Source: Treponema zioleckii (GTDB lineage Bacteria; Spirochaetota; Spirochaetia; Treponematales; Treponemataceae). Taken from it: a stretch of DNA of 59,652 bases. The notes under the pieces were generated by a model. It was not told the origin of the DNA. It worked only from the letters and a program-made list of their open reading frames with translations, and made no database searches. Below are positions 16,777 through 25,434 of this stretch, piece by piece. A program made the position numbers and the translations under genes. The DNA lies in NCBI RefSeq assembly GCF_014737315.1, contig NZ_JPUF01000015.1, positions 1-59,652 on the forward strand. The letters run 5' to 3'. Every line of letters begins with the position of its first letter. The first letter of the stretch is position 1.

Positions 16777-19700
16777 TTATTTGTTCAAAATGAACTCTAC
16801 GCGACGGTTCTTCCACCAGTTGTCTTTGTCTTCAACACTTGCAACCGGTTTTGTTCCACCCATGCCGACTGTTGAGAGTCGATTTTTTGCGACTCCATAT
16901 TTGATAAGTTTAGACTTAACAAATTCTGCACGGTCTTTTGAAAGTGGAATAGAGCTTGTGCGTTCTTTTTCCGTGTTCTCTGTGTTGTTTGCGTGTCCTT
17001 CAACAGTTACAGTGTAATCCTTGAACTTCTTGAGGACTTGTGCAATTCGTTTGAGAATTCTTTCGTTGTTAGCCTGCTGTTCTTTTGTAACTTTGCTGTT
17101 TGAAACAACGTGGCCCTTTGCGTCCTTTTCGCCGTTTAAGCAGAAGTCTGCCGCGTCTGAACGGAATACGATAGAAGGTACGGCCATCTTGAGTTTGTCG
17201 CCGTCACGGATAACGAGAATATCAATCTCGATTTTGCCTTCAACCGTGCTTGTCATTCCCAGCGTGTCGGTTACCGTGAATACGTAAGGATAATCCATTG
17301 CAGACTGTACGAGTTCGCCTGAGTTAGAGCGACCGTCCCAAACGATTCTCTCGGTAATTGCAGTTTTTCCAGAAGTTGACCAGAAAGGCTTTCCGTATGG
17401 GTCTTTAATCTGGAACGACCATGATTTTGGTGTGAGTGCATGGCAGTTTGCTTTGAGAGAAATGAACAAATCATCGTTCTCGCCGTCGTTGTCTGGGCTA
17501 AAGTACTGCGGAGAAGTTTTTACGAGAAGCTCCGGTGGCGTTACGCTACAAATGAATGTGCTTGAAGAAACGTCAACTTCATTTCCTTTTTCGTAAGTGA
17601 TTTTGAGTTTTCCTGTAAATACGCCTTCGGCAGTTTTTCCGTCAGTTCCTTTTCCGTCCCACTTGATTGTTGCTGGAACAGTTTTTGATTCTGTCTGAGT
17701 CCACTGTTTAACGATTTTGCCTTCTGGGCTAACAATGTCAAACGACCATTTTTCGATTCCTTCGTTCAAAGTAGTTTTGATTTTGAATTCCTGAGTCTCT
17801 TTGAATCCGTCTCCGTTCGGGCTGAATGCACTTTCTTCTGCCGTTACGAATGCCTTTGTTTCGCGCTTGTCGATTGTAAGGTTCGGAATCTCGGTTGTCG
17901 CTGTGTTTCCGGCAATGTCTGTAGAAGTGAATACGATTCTGTACTTTCCGTCGTCGAGTTTGTTTCCTGCATCGTCAGTTCCGTCCCATGAGAACGATGG
18001 AACCGTACCCTGCCAGTTGTATGCACGAACGACTTTTCCTGCATTGTCGTAAATTGAAGCTGTCCAAGCATCTTCTTTTGAAGAGTCTACTTTGAATGCA
18101 ACGCTGTCTTTTTTGCCGTCGCCGTCCGGGCTGAACAATGTGTTGTCAGCGGAAACTTTGATGGTCGGAACGCTTGTGTCAACGACGAATACTCGTGAGC
18201 TTGCTTCCGGTTTAGTTCCGTTTGTGGCTTCGGTCATAAGCATTGCTTTGTACTTACCGTCAGCAACACGGTTTCCTTTGGCGTCGTTTCCGTTCCATGT
18301 GAATGAAGCTGGAAGTGAGCCGCTCTGTTTTGTGTTCCAAACTTCCTCGCCAGTTTCGGCGTTCATAATGCTGAGCTCGTATTTGTTGATTGTAGCCCCA
18401 CCTTTTGCGTTTGGAGTGAGAACCAATGTTGAGCGGGCATTGTCTGTGGCTGCAGGATTGAATGCGTTTGGTTTTGCAGAAAGAATAAGTTCTGTCTGTG
18501 CGGTGTCGAGCTTGATTTTTCCGCCGAAAGCAATTTCGTTCGAGTTTCCTGCGAAGTCTGACGCTGTGAGAACGTATGAGTAAGTTCCGTCTGAGACGAA
18601 GTTGTTAGAAGAATCAAGACCGTCCCATGTTACAGTTTCTGGCGGGTATGCGCCAAAACTGAATTCTTTTACGACCTTTCTATTTGAGTCAAGAATTTTA
18701 CCAGTCCAGTTGTTGATTGGAGATTCAGTCTCTTTGATTTTAGGAATTGACTGTGTGATTGTTACAGAACTCTTTTCTTCTGCACCAGGGTTAAGAATCA
18801 AAGTCTCTTCTTTTGTTTTTGAACCGAGCGTAGCAGTTGGTTTTACTGTATCAAGAACGAATTCCGGTGAATTGATGATTTCTGGAACATATCCGTTCAA
18901 ATATTTTGCGCTTACGCGTGCCTGATAAATTCCGTCTGGAAGAAGTTTTCCGTCATCGCCTTTGCCGGTGAATACGATTTTTTCTTTTGGCTGGTCCGTG
19001 CCCGAATAGGTTCGAACAACGTTTCCGTCTTTAGAGAAAATCTCGACCTTCCAGTTTGTGAGCTTGTTTCCTGAGCGTGAATCCGGAAGAGGAATCTTTA
19101 CGTCAAAGTTGATGTTCGTAAAATCACCGAATCCTGAGAAATATCGGCTTCCCAAAATAGTGATGTTCGTAGAAGGTTTCTCGGCAGAATAAATGATGTT
19201 TGTGATTCCTGTTACAGGGGCCACGTTTCCGGCCTTGTCTCTTGCTGTAATCTGGTAGTTGTAAACGCCGTCCGGAAGAGGAGCGCCAACGTCATCGGTT
19301 CCGTTCCATTCGACATTTGAAGGTGATGCTGAATTCCATTTGTATGATCGAACGACTTTGCCGTCCGCATTTGTAAATGCAGCTTCCCACAAATCTTCTG
19401 TTGAACCGCTCTGCGTAATGTTGAATACGGTTTTTGCGCCTTCTCCGAAAATCTTTTCGTTTGCACCTGGCTGAGCGAGAGTTACTTCTGGAGGTGTGTT
19501 GTCAACTGTGACAGCGAGTTTTCTTGTTTTTGCAGTGTTTCCGTTGTCATCAGAAGCTGTAACGTAATAGAAATAATTTCCATCAGGAGCAATTTCTCCG
19601 TTGTCCATTACACCGTTCCAAGTGACTGATTTTGGAATGTCAACACCGGCTTTTGGCGTGATGAGCGACTTCCAGAAAGATTTGAATGTGATTCTGCTCG

Positions 19701-19926
19701 GTCGTTTTTCTTTGTTGCCGATTGTTCGGACAACTTCGCCTTTTTCGTTCTCAATAACAAAAGACCATGCTGTTACGTATCGTTTTTCCTTGATTTGAAG
19801 AGGTACTGCAAGTTCATCCTGTACGCCATCGTTGTTTGGTGAAATGTAGACAGTCTCTTTTTGTGCAAAAGCAATTCCTGACGAGAGGAGAATTGCCATA
19901 ACTGAAGATGTCAAAAGTTTTTTCAT
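16777..19926 (-). CDS. OmpA-like envelope protein with eight FlgD-type Ig modules
   Basis: A 1049-residue secreted protein with a signal peptide (cleavage near residue 21). Most of it is a chain of about eight Ig-like modules of 85-110 residues, each with a W(N/D)G...DGxYxYxxTAxDxxGN signature; several begin with a SPNxDG or SPDxDG loop. The last 130 or so residues are an OmpA-like peptidoglycan-binding domain (VEGHANN, PLSKDRAEFVKSKL, NRRVEFIL). It probably links the outer envelope to the cell wall. The barrel protein gene ends 2 nt upstream of its start, so they form an operon. TP0624-like OmpA proteins of treponemes are likely relatives. Confidence 0.85.
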   Translation of the reverse strand: MKKLLTSSVMAILLSSGIAFAQKETVYISPNNDGVQDELAVPLQIKEKRYVTAWSFVIENEKGEVVRTIGNKEKRPSRITFKSFWKSLITPKAGVDIPKSVTWNGVMDNGEIAPDGNYFYYVTASDDNGNTAKTRKLAVTVDNTPPEVTLAQPGANEKIFGEGAKTVFNITQSGSTEDLWEAAFTNADGKVVRSYKWNSASPSNVEWNGTDDVGAPLPDGVYNYQITARDKAGNVAPVTGITNIIYSAEKPSTNITILGSRYFSGFGDFTNINFDVKIPLPDSRSGNKLTNWKVEIFSKDGNVVRTYSGTDQPKEKIVFTGKGDDGKLLPDGIYQARVSAKYLNGYVPEIINSPEFVLDTVKPTATLGSKTKEETLILNPGAEEKSSVTITQSIPKIKETESPINNWTGKILDSNRKVVKEFSFGAYPPETVTWDGLDSSNNFVSDGTYSYVLTASDFAGNSNEIAFGGKIKLDTAQTELILSAKPNAFNPAATDNARSTLVLTPNAKGGATINKYELSIMNAETGEEVWNTKQSGSLPASFTWNGNDAKGNRVADGKYKAMLMTEATNGTKPEASSRVFVVDTSVPTIKVSADNTLFSPDGDGKKDSVAFKVDSSKEDAWTASIYDNAGKVVRAYNWQGTVPSFSWDGTDDAGNKLDDGKYRIVFTSTDIAGNTATTEIPNLTIDKRETKAFVTAEESAFSPNGDGFKETQEFKIKTTLNEGIEKWSFDIVSPEGKIVKQWTQTESKTVPATIKWDGKGTDGKTAEGVFTGKLKITYEKGNEVDVSSSTFICSVTPPELLVKTSPQYFSPDNDGENDDLFISLKANCHALTPKSWSFQIKDPYGKPFWSTSGKTAITERIVWDGRSNSGELVQSAMDYPYVFTVTDTLGMTSTVEGKIEIDILVIRDGDKLKMAVPSIVFRSDAADFCLNGEKDAKGHVVSNSKVTKEQQANNERILKRIAQVLKKFKDYTVTVEGHANNTENTEKERTSSIPLSKDRAEFVKSKLIKYGVAKNRLSTVGMGGTKPVASVEDKDNWWKNRRVEFILNK

Positions 19927-19928
19927 GA

Positions 19929-21014
19929 TTAGTTATCTCCCCACATTGTGATTTCTGGAGCCTGCGTGTCTTTTAGACCCAGGTCAACTTCGATTCCCGC
20001 GCTTACCGCGTCAACGTTCTGGTACATTCGCTGCCAAGCCGCGCTTGTCGTAACTTCGCTCTGTTCCCAGCCTTTGCTAGAAAGTTTTTCGTTGTTTGAC
20101 TTGAAGATAAAATTGAAACTCAGTCCGACAGACGGCAAAATGTTCTTTGCATCGTTTGCGAATTCCTGAACGTCAAATTCCCAAGAAGAAGAAAGTTTTA
20201 TGATTTTAAAGAACTGCATCTGAAGTCCTGCGTCAAAAACAAAATCCTGGAATCCTGGGAACGCAAAGTCTGCCGAAAGTCCGAACTTGAAGTTCTCCGC
20301 ATCAACCAAAGTTGCTGCCGAACCGATTCTGAGCGTTGCGATTCCCGGCCACATTGAAGCGTCGTCGTAAATTTCTGCGCTTGTTCCGTTAGAAAGTGTA
20401 ATGTTCGTTGTTTTGATTCCGTTTACGGTTGTTTTTGTGTACATTTTTCCGAGATTCGTGATTGCAGAACCGAATCTTACGTTCTTAAGGAATTTAATGT
20501 CGCCGTAATTCCAGTAAGCTCCCAAAGCTGCGCTTGCGGTCCAGTCGCTTTCAAATCCCCACAAAAGTCCTACGTTGCCGCTTAGTCCGACAGACACGCT
20601 GTCCGTAATATCTTTTGCGTAGCCGAGCGTAAGATTCATGCTGTTGCCAAGCTGCATGTGCTCATACGGAACGAAAACTCCCTGGATGATTGCTGTAGGA
20701 ACGCACCAGCGGTTTGCAAGCAGAATTCCGAGTTCAAATCCGCCGCCGAGCGAATGGTCATCATCTGCGCTGTCAAAAAGCAAAGTGCCGCCCGCTGTTA
20801 GCGTGCTTCTCTGATTGAAGCCCGGCAATGCGGGATTGTTTAGAATTGAATCTGGAGTGACGTGAAGAAGTGGTCCGCCTGCAGCAGATTTTGCTCCTGT
20901 AAGCAACTCAGGACTTGTAATCCTGAGAGAATTTTGTCCGCCGGCAGGCGGATTGTAAGCGAACAGACTTGCACTCATAAAAAGAGATGCTGCCGCAACG
21001 ATAAACTTTTTCAT
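19929..21014 (-). CDS. Outer-membrane beta-barrel-like protein (UPF0164/FadL-like, tentative)
   Basis: A 361-residue protein with a signal peptide (MKKFIVAAASLFMSASLFAY). Alternating hydrophobic strands such as LGGGFELGILLANRW and VSVGLSGNVGLLWGFES suggest a beta-barrel. The N-terminal VTPDSILNNPALPGFNQRS resembles the start of treponemal UPF0164 and FadL-like proteins. The final residues (EITMWGDN) do not match the usual C-terminal aromatic beta-signal. It is the first gene of a two-gene unit with the OmpA/Ig protein, 2 nt apart. A GGAGG-like sequence precedes the ATG. Confidence 0.65.
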   Translation of the reverse strand: MKKFIVAAASLFMSASLFAYNPPAGGQNSLRITSPELLTGAKSAAGGPLLHVTPDSILNNPALPGFNQRSTLTAGGTLLFDSADDDHSLGGGFELGILLANRWCVPTAIIQGVFVPYEHMQLGNSMNLTLGYAKDITDSVSVGLSGNVGLLWGFESDWTASAALGAYWNYGDIKFLKNVRFGSAITNLGKMYTKTTVNGIKTTNITLSNGTSAEIYDDASMWPGIATLRIGSAATLVDAENFKFGLSADFAFPGFQDFVFDAGLQMQFFKIIKLSSSWEFDVQEFANDAKNILPSVGLSFNFIFKSNNEKLSSKGWEQSEVTTSAAWQRMYQNVDAVSAGIEVDLGLKDTQAPEITMWGDN

Positions 21015-21361
21015 TTTTTCCTCCCAAATGAAAATTGCTTGTATTATGTGGGAAAGTTGCCTCCAAAAGCTGAATCATTTGAAGTCTCCCATGTAAGTTT
21101 TTGACTCGTTTAAAATTTGATTTTTGGAGAGAGAATCACCAGTATGATTTTAATTTAAAACAAATTCTTTTAAAGTATCGAATAGAGTATCGGCCATTAA
21201 AAAAATGCACATAAGCCACTTTTGGTTACTAAAATCTCTAAAAAATAAGGGAAGCTCGAAAAACTAACAGCTTTTTTGTATGCGCCCATAAGTTTTGCCA
21301 AATTTTTATGACTGTTTTCCAATTTTCTAAATATCCTTTTTATTTTGACGATATTCTATAT
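21015..21361. promoter_or_regulatory. Divergent intergenic region, no gene seen
   Basis: The 347 bp between the barrel protein and the LysM-M23 gene presumably hold promoters for both directions. It is AT-rich with no ORF carrying a convincing start, no tRNA-like element and no strong hairpin. A TATTCT-like box sits at 21352-21357, just before the ATG at 21362. Confidence 0.4.
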
Positions 21362-22600
21362 ATGGAAATAATTAGTTATGTAGGCGGTGGGGTTGCCGCA
21401 AGAACAGACCGACCGCAAAAAAGTAAAAATTATCCTACGTTAAATTTAAGAAAAAATACTGAACGGCGTCACGAGCGTGCTTTTGCAGTAAATGCGCTTA
21501 GCGCTTCGGATTCCGTTCTTTTAGAAAGTCCAGTTTCTGTTGAAAAATCTGCCAAGCGTAAAAAGATAAGACGCGAGCGAATGAGCACGCGGGCATTCTT
21601 TTTTATGACGTTTATGACTCTTTTGGTTTTGTCAGTCGCACCGTATACGGTTTTTAAGTACAGACTTTATCAGGATACGCACATGGGGCCGCTTGTCCTT
21701 GATTCGTTTTTTTCTGACGAAGTTTCGATTTTGAATTCGGAAATGCGAAAATTCGCGATGGATCTTTCGAATGCCGGTATTTCCAGCCTGAGTCACAACG
21801 TACTCGACGAGGAAGGAAATATTCTTTCGAATGCGGATTTAGGATTTTCTGATGTGGTTACGTTCAAAACGTATCGCGTAAAAGACGGGGAGACAATCGG
21901 TTCTATCCGAAGGAAATTCAGTCTTGCGAATGACGGTACGCTCATAAACGTAAACAAAATTGAAAACGTTCGAAATTTGATGGCCGGCCAAAAATTAAAA
22001 ATTCCTTCACAGGACGGAATTTTGCACAAGGTTGGAAACGGTGAGAATCTTACTTCGATTGCCACAAAATATAATGTTCCTATAGAAGAAATTCTTGATG
22101 TGAATGATTTGGAAACCGATATTTTGGCTCCTGGCAAAGAACTTTTTATTCCTGGGGCAATGATGGACGAGACCGAATACAGAAAGTCCTTGGGCGAACT
22201 TTTTGCTTGTCCTCTTTCTGGAAAATGGTATTTGAGTTCTCCGTTCGGAAAGCGAATAAATCCGATTACCGGTGTTGCCGGTTCGAACCACAACGGAATC
22301 GATATGGCGATTTCTGCCGGAACAAAAATTAAGTCAACCATGAGCGGAGATGTTGCCTATGTGGGTTATTCCAATGTTTATGGAAACTATGTGATTATAA
22401 ATCACTTGAACGGCTATCAGTCTCTTTACGCGCACATGTCAAAAACACTTGCTCGGCAAGGACAGAAAGTTGGCCAGGGAACGGTAATCGGGCTTGTAGG
22501 TTCTACGGGAATGTCTACGGGGCCGCACTTGCATTTTACGATTTATAAAAACGGAAAGGCCGTTGACCCTCAGAAAATTCTAAATTTGAAGAAACGCTAG
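21362..22600 (+). CDS. LysM and M23 (LytM) domain peptidase
   Basis: Cell-wall endopeptidase-type protein. Starting at the ATG at 21362 it has 412 residues; an upstream ATG at 21308 adds 18. A basic cytoplasmic part is followed by one membrane segment (FFMTFMTLLVLSVAPYTVF). Two LysM modules follow (YRVKDGETIGSIRRKF and HKVGNGENLTSIATKY), then an M23 domain with HNGIDMA, the H..YAHMS motif and GPHLHF, all zinc or catalytic motifs present. It is likely an active peptidoglycan hydrolase in the periplasm. The start is uncertain because neither ATG has a ribosome-binding site. Confidence 0.88.
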   Translation: MEIISYVGGGVAARTDRPQKSKNYPTLNLRKNTERRHERAFAVNALSASDSVLLESPVSVEKSAKRKKIRRERMSTRAFFFMTFMTLLVLSVAPYTVFKYRLYQDTHMGPLVLDSFFSDEVSILNSEMRKFAMDLSNAGISSLSHNVLDEEGNILSNADLGFSDVVTFKTYRVKDGETIGSIRRKFSLANDGTLINVNKIENVRNLMAGQKLKIPSQDGILHKVGNGENLTSIATKYNVPIEEILDVNDLETDILAPGKELFIPGAMMDETEYRKSLGELFACPLSGKWYLSSPFGKRINPITGVAGSNHNGIDMAISAGTKIKSTMSGDVAYVGYSNVYGNYVIINHLNGYQSLYAHMSKTLARQGQKVGQGTVIGLVGSTGMSTGPHLHFTIYKNGKAVDPQKILNLKKR

Positions 22601-22709
22601 AGGTAACTTTAAAAATGCGATGCTTTAAGTCCTGCTATTTTCAGGATTTAAAACTCGCAGGCATTTCAAAAAATATCCAAATTTTAAGTTTTTCGAGATG
22701 CCCTAAATA

Positions 22710-22739
22710 ATGACAGAAATTTATTTTCTGTGGTAAAAT
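22710..22739 (+). promoter_or_regulatory. Promoter of the zinc-ribbon gene, leaderless geometry
   Basis: ATGACA (22710-22715), an 18-nt spacer and TAAAAT (22734-22739) are followed by 6 nt and the ATG at 22746. No Shine-Dalgarno sequence is visible. Confidence 0.5.
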
Positions 22740-22745
22740 GATTCC

Positions 22746-23078
22746 ATGAAATTTATGTCATTTTGCAGGTCGTGTGGACGTGCCGTTGAAAATGAATTTG
22801 TTTTTTGCCCGTGGTGTGGAGTTGAAAGATTTTCTTCTGCCGCGAATACGGCAAAAAACAGAGAATCTGGCGGTGTGCAAGAGCCTTTGTCAAATGCGTT
22901 GAGCCAGGAATTGATAGACGAGGTTTTTATACAGCTTGAAGAAAAGCAGTCTTCAAACCGCAATAAACGAGTTCGTGTAATGGAATCTAAACTCGAAGCT
23001 CTTGAAAAGGAGCTGGATACACTTGCGTTGATTGCGGAGACTCACGAATGCCAGCAAAAACACAAATCAGACGACTAA
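22746..23078 (+). CDS. Zinc-ribbon and coiled-coil small protein
   Basis: A 110-residue protein. Residues 7-24 form a four-cysteine zinc ribbon (CRSC at 7-10 and CPWC at 21-24). The rest is a charged, heptad-like helix, about residues 50-105, probably a coiled coil. I do not recognise a specific family; many such ribbons are structural or mediate protein contacts. It is followed on the same strand by the propeller-deacetylase gene. Confidence 0.65.
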   Translation: MKFMSFCRSCGRAVENEFVFCPWCGVERFSSAANTAKNRESGGVQEPLSNALSQELIDEVFIQLEEKQSSNRNKRVRVMESKLEALEKELDTLALIAETHECQQKHKSDD

Positions 23079-23235
23079 GACAATTGATTCGTTTAAAAGA
23101 TTTCTTTTATTGTATGATTGCAAATACGCTTGCAGATATATTAGCATCCCTTAAAAAACAGAAAATATTTGGATTCCTAAAAATCGCATTCGGATTTTCT
23201 GTTCGTTTTTTCGGGGATTTTTTTTATGCAGCCCT

Positions 23236-25434
23236 TTGGCTTCTCAAGTTAAATTTGAATATCCTCAAATCAACGAGAATGATAAAATAATTTTTATTGT
23301 CGAGCATTCATCAGCTTTTTCGCCATCCTACAAAACACTTTTTTTGGCTGATGCGGCGAACGTTAAAGATTCAAAGATCCTTACGTGCTTTCCGGAAAAA
23401 ATGCAGATTCTCACAGAAGTGAACGGCGGAAAATCAAAAGAATATCTTGAAATACGAAATCGTTACGGAACTGCCCGGTTTACGACTTCGGACATGAATC
23501 TTGTTTGGTATTCAAAAGTTCCTGAAATCCCTGCTGAATCAACTCGCCTTGTTCCAGAAATTTCGAGTCCGGACGGAAGATGGCTCTGTTACGTAAAAAG
23601 AACCGGGGCCACGGTTGGCCAGCTTGTAATTCGCAATAATTCAGACTTAAAAGAATACGTTCTTGATGAAAATGCCGCTTTTAGCTTTACGAAAGTGCCT
23701 GTAAAATGGTCGCCGGACGGAGCTGTTTTAATCTACGAAAAAAACGGAAATATTTATTTTATTGACCCAAAGATGGCTTTTCAAAAATATCAGATTGACG
23801 ATGCGTTCCGAAAAATTGGCGAAGGTTCAATCAATTCCGTAAATTGGGCAAACCGAAAGACTTTGATTTATATAAATCGCGATTTGGTTTATAAATTGAA
23901 CGCGAACGAACTTTTTACGCGAAGTTTGTATGCCGGAATGGCGGGTTCTGGAATTGTTGCGGGACGAATCCCAGTGTCTTTTGACGCAAAAAATGATGAA
24001 TTTTGGGTGAACTCGGCAGAGACAGCCCTTGCCGTAAAAAATGCGAACTGCATCATCACGTGTTTTAAAATGAACACTGACGGCGGCGAGTACATTTCCA
24101 GCACCTATTCAAAGCCTTTTACTGACCCTCGTGGTTCGGTCGTAAATTATTATGTTTTTTGGGGCGAAAGCGAGACTCCTATTTTGTGGGTGAATCTAAT
24201 AGGTCTTTTGGACGGAAAGCCTAAAACCAGCGTTTTTAAAATCGACTCGCAAATGAAGCAAATTGCCACTTTTGACGAAGCTGGAATTCCGATTCCGTCG
24301 CCGGACGGAAAAAAGTTGGCCTTTGCCCTGAACGACGCGCTTTTTGTTTATGACATCGACACATGGAAACCACTCGGAAAAATCAGCGGGGAAAAGCCTG
24401 TCTCGTATGCCTGGAGCGGAAATTACTCGATTTTTGCGGGCGGGGAATCTACCGTGCGGCATTGGAAGCTTAACGGCGGCGAAGACAAAAAAGGCCTTGT
24501 TCGCACGTTGTTCCTTTCTTCCGTGCGGAGTGCGGTCTGGAATGATTCAGAAATTTTGGTGAGAGATGCTTGCCGCGACGATGTTTTTTATTCTTATGAT
24601 TCAAAAAATCATTATTGGAAAAAATCAATTGAAGAATTTGATGAAGAAATCTTAAAAAGTTCAAAATATCTTCAGAACGGAAAATATCGTGTTTTTACGG
24701 ATGCGACCGAGAATAAAAAATTTGAGAATACGATTTACGTACGTGCGCTAAATGCAGCCGGAAGCACCAAACCGATTTTTCTTTCCACCACAAAAAAAAC
24801 GCCTGCACCTAAAAAAATTTCTTTGATTTTTGACGCAGTTGATTCTGTTGATGGACTGAGTACGATTCTGTACGTGCTTTCGCGATACGGAATCAAGTCA
24901 ACTTTCTTTTTTAACGGTGAATTTATAAGGCGTTATCCCCTTGAAACGAAGCAAATAATCTATTGCGGCCACGAGGCTGCCTCAATGTTTTTTAACAATG
25001 TTGACCTTACTGCTAAAAACGGATTCGTCGTTGATTCTGAATACATTCAGCGGGGACTTGCCCGAAACGAAGATGAATTTTTTAATTTGACAGGAACCGA
25101 GTTGAGTCTTTTTTGGCATGCGCCGGGCTATAAATCTTCCGAGATGATAAAAAAATCTGGCGATGATTGCGGATACACTTATGTTGAGGCTGGAAGATTC
25201 AGTCTGGACACAAAAACTTTGGAGCAAGGTTCTGCAAACAAATCTTGGTATATGACGGCAGACCAGCTGGTTATGTTTTATGCCCAAAACGTAAAAAATG
25301 GTTCCATGATTCCAATCAGCGTGGGAAATCCGAACGGAACGAGAGGCGATTACCTTTATGAAAAATTGGATTTGCTGATTGGAATTCTTATGGATGCAGG
25401 ATATGAGTTTGTTCCCGTGAGAAAGTTATTTTAG
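23236..25434 (+). CDS. Beta-propeller protein with C-terminal polysaccharide-deacetylase-like domain
   Basis: From a TTG at 23236 it has 732 residues. Residues 1-510 hold repeated WD40/TolB-like strands (SSPDGRWLCYV, WSPDGAVLIYE, PSPDGKKLAFAL). The C-terminal 210 residues resemble a NodB fold (ISLIFDAVDSVDGLSTILYV, GIKSTFFFNGEFIRR, GHEAAS), but the second His of the metal motif and the usual TFDDG are altered, so activity is doubtful. The frame is open back to 23155 with no ATG, GTG or earlier TTG. CSPLASQ just before the TTG looks like the end of a signal peptide. A T8 tract at 23218-23225 could hide a frameshift from the ATG at 23114. The true start is unresolved. Confidence 0.65.
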   Translation: MASQVKFEYPQINENDKIIFIVEHSSAFSPSYKTLFLADAANVKDSKILTCFPEKMQILTEVNGGKSKEYLEIRNRYGTARFTTSDMNLVWYSKVPEIPAESTRLVPEISSPDGRWLCYVKRTGATVGQLVIRNNSDLKEYVLDENAAFSFTKVPVKWSPDGAVLIYEKNGNIYFIDPKMAFQKYQIDDAFRKIGEGSINSVNWANRKTLIYINRDLVYKLNANELFTRSLYAGMAGSGIVAGRIPVSFDAKNDEFWVNSAETALAVKNANCIITCFKMNTDGGEYISSTYSKPFTDPRGSVVNYYVFWGESETPILWVNLIGLLDGKPKTSVFKIDSQMKQIATFDEAGIPIPSPDGKKLAFALNDALFVYDIDTWKPLGKISGEKPVSYAWSGNYSIFAGGESTVRHWKLNGGEDKKGLVRTLFLSSVRSAVWNDSEILVRDACRDDVFYSYDSKNHYWKKSIEEFDEEILKSSKYLQNGKYRVFTDATENKKFENTIYVRALNAAGSTKPIFLSTTKKTPAPKKISLIFDAVDSVDGLSTILYVLSRYGIKSTFFFNGEFIRRYPLETKQIIYCGHEAASMFFNNVDLTAKNGFVVDSEYIQRGLARNEDEFFNLTGTELSLFWHAPGYKSSEMIKKSGDDCGYTYVEAGRFSLDTKTLEQGSANKSWYMTADQLVMFYAQNVKNGSMIPISVGNPNGTRGDYLYEKLDLLIGILMDAGYEFVPVRKLF

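Noticed and set aside
23048-23290. 80-residue ORF overlapping the zinc-ribbon gene and the deacetylase start
   Set aside because: It overlaps real genes at both ends and has no ribosome-binding site; its hydrophobic part may instead be the signal region of the deacetylase in a shifted frame.
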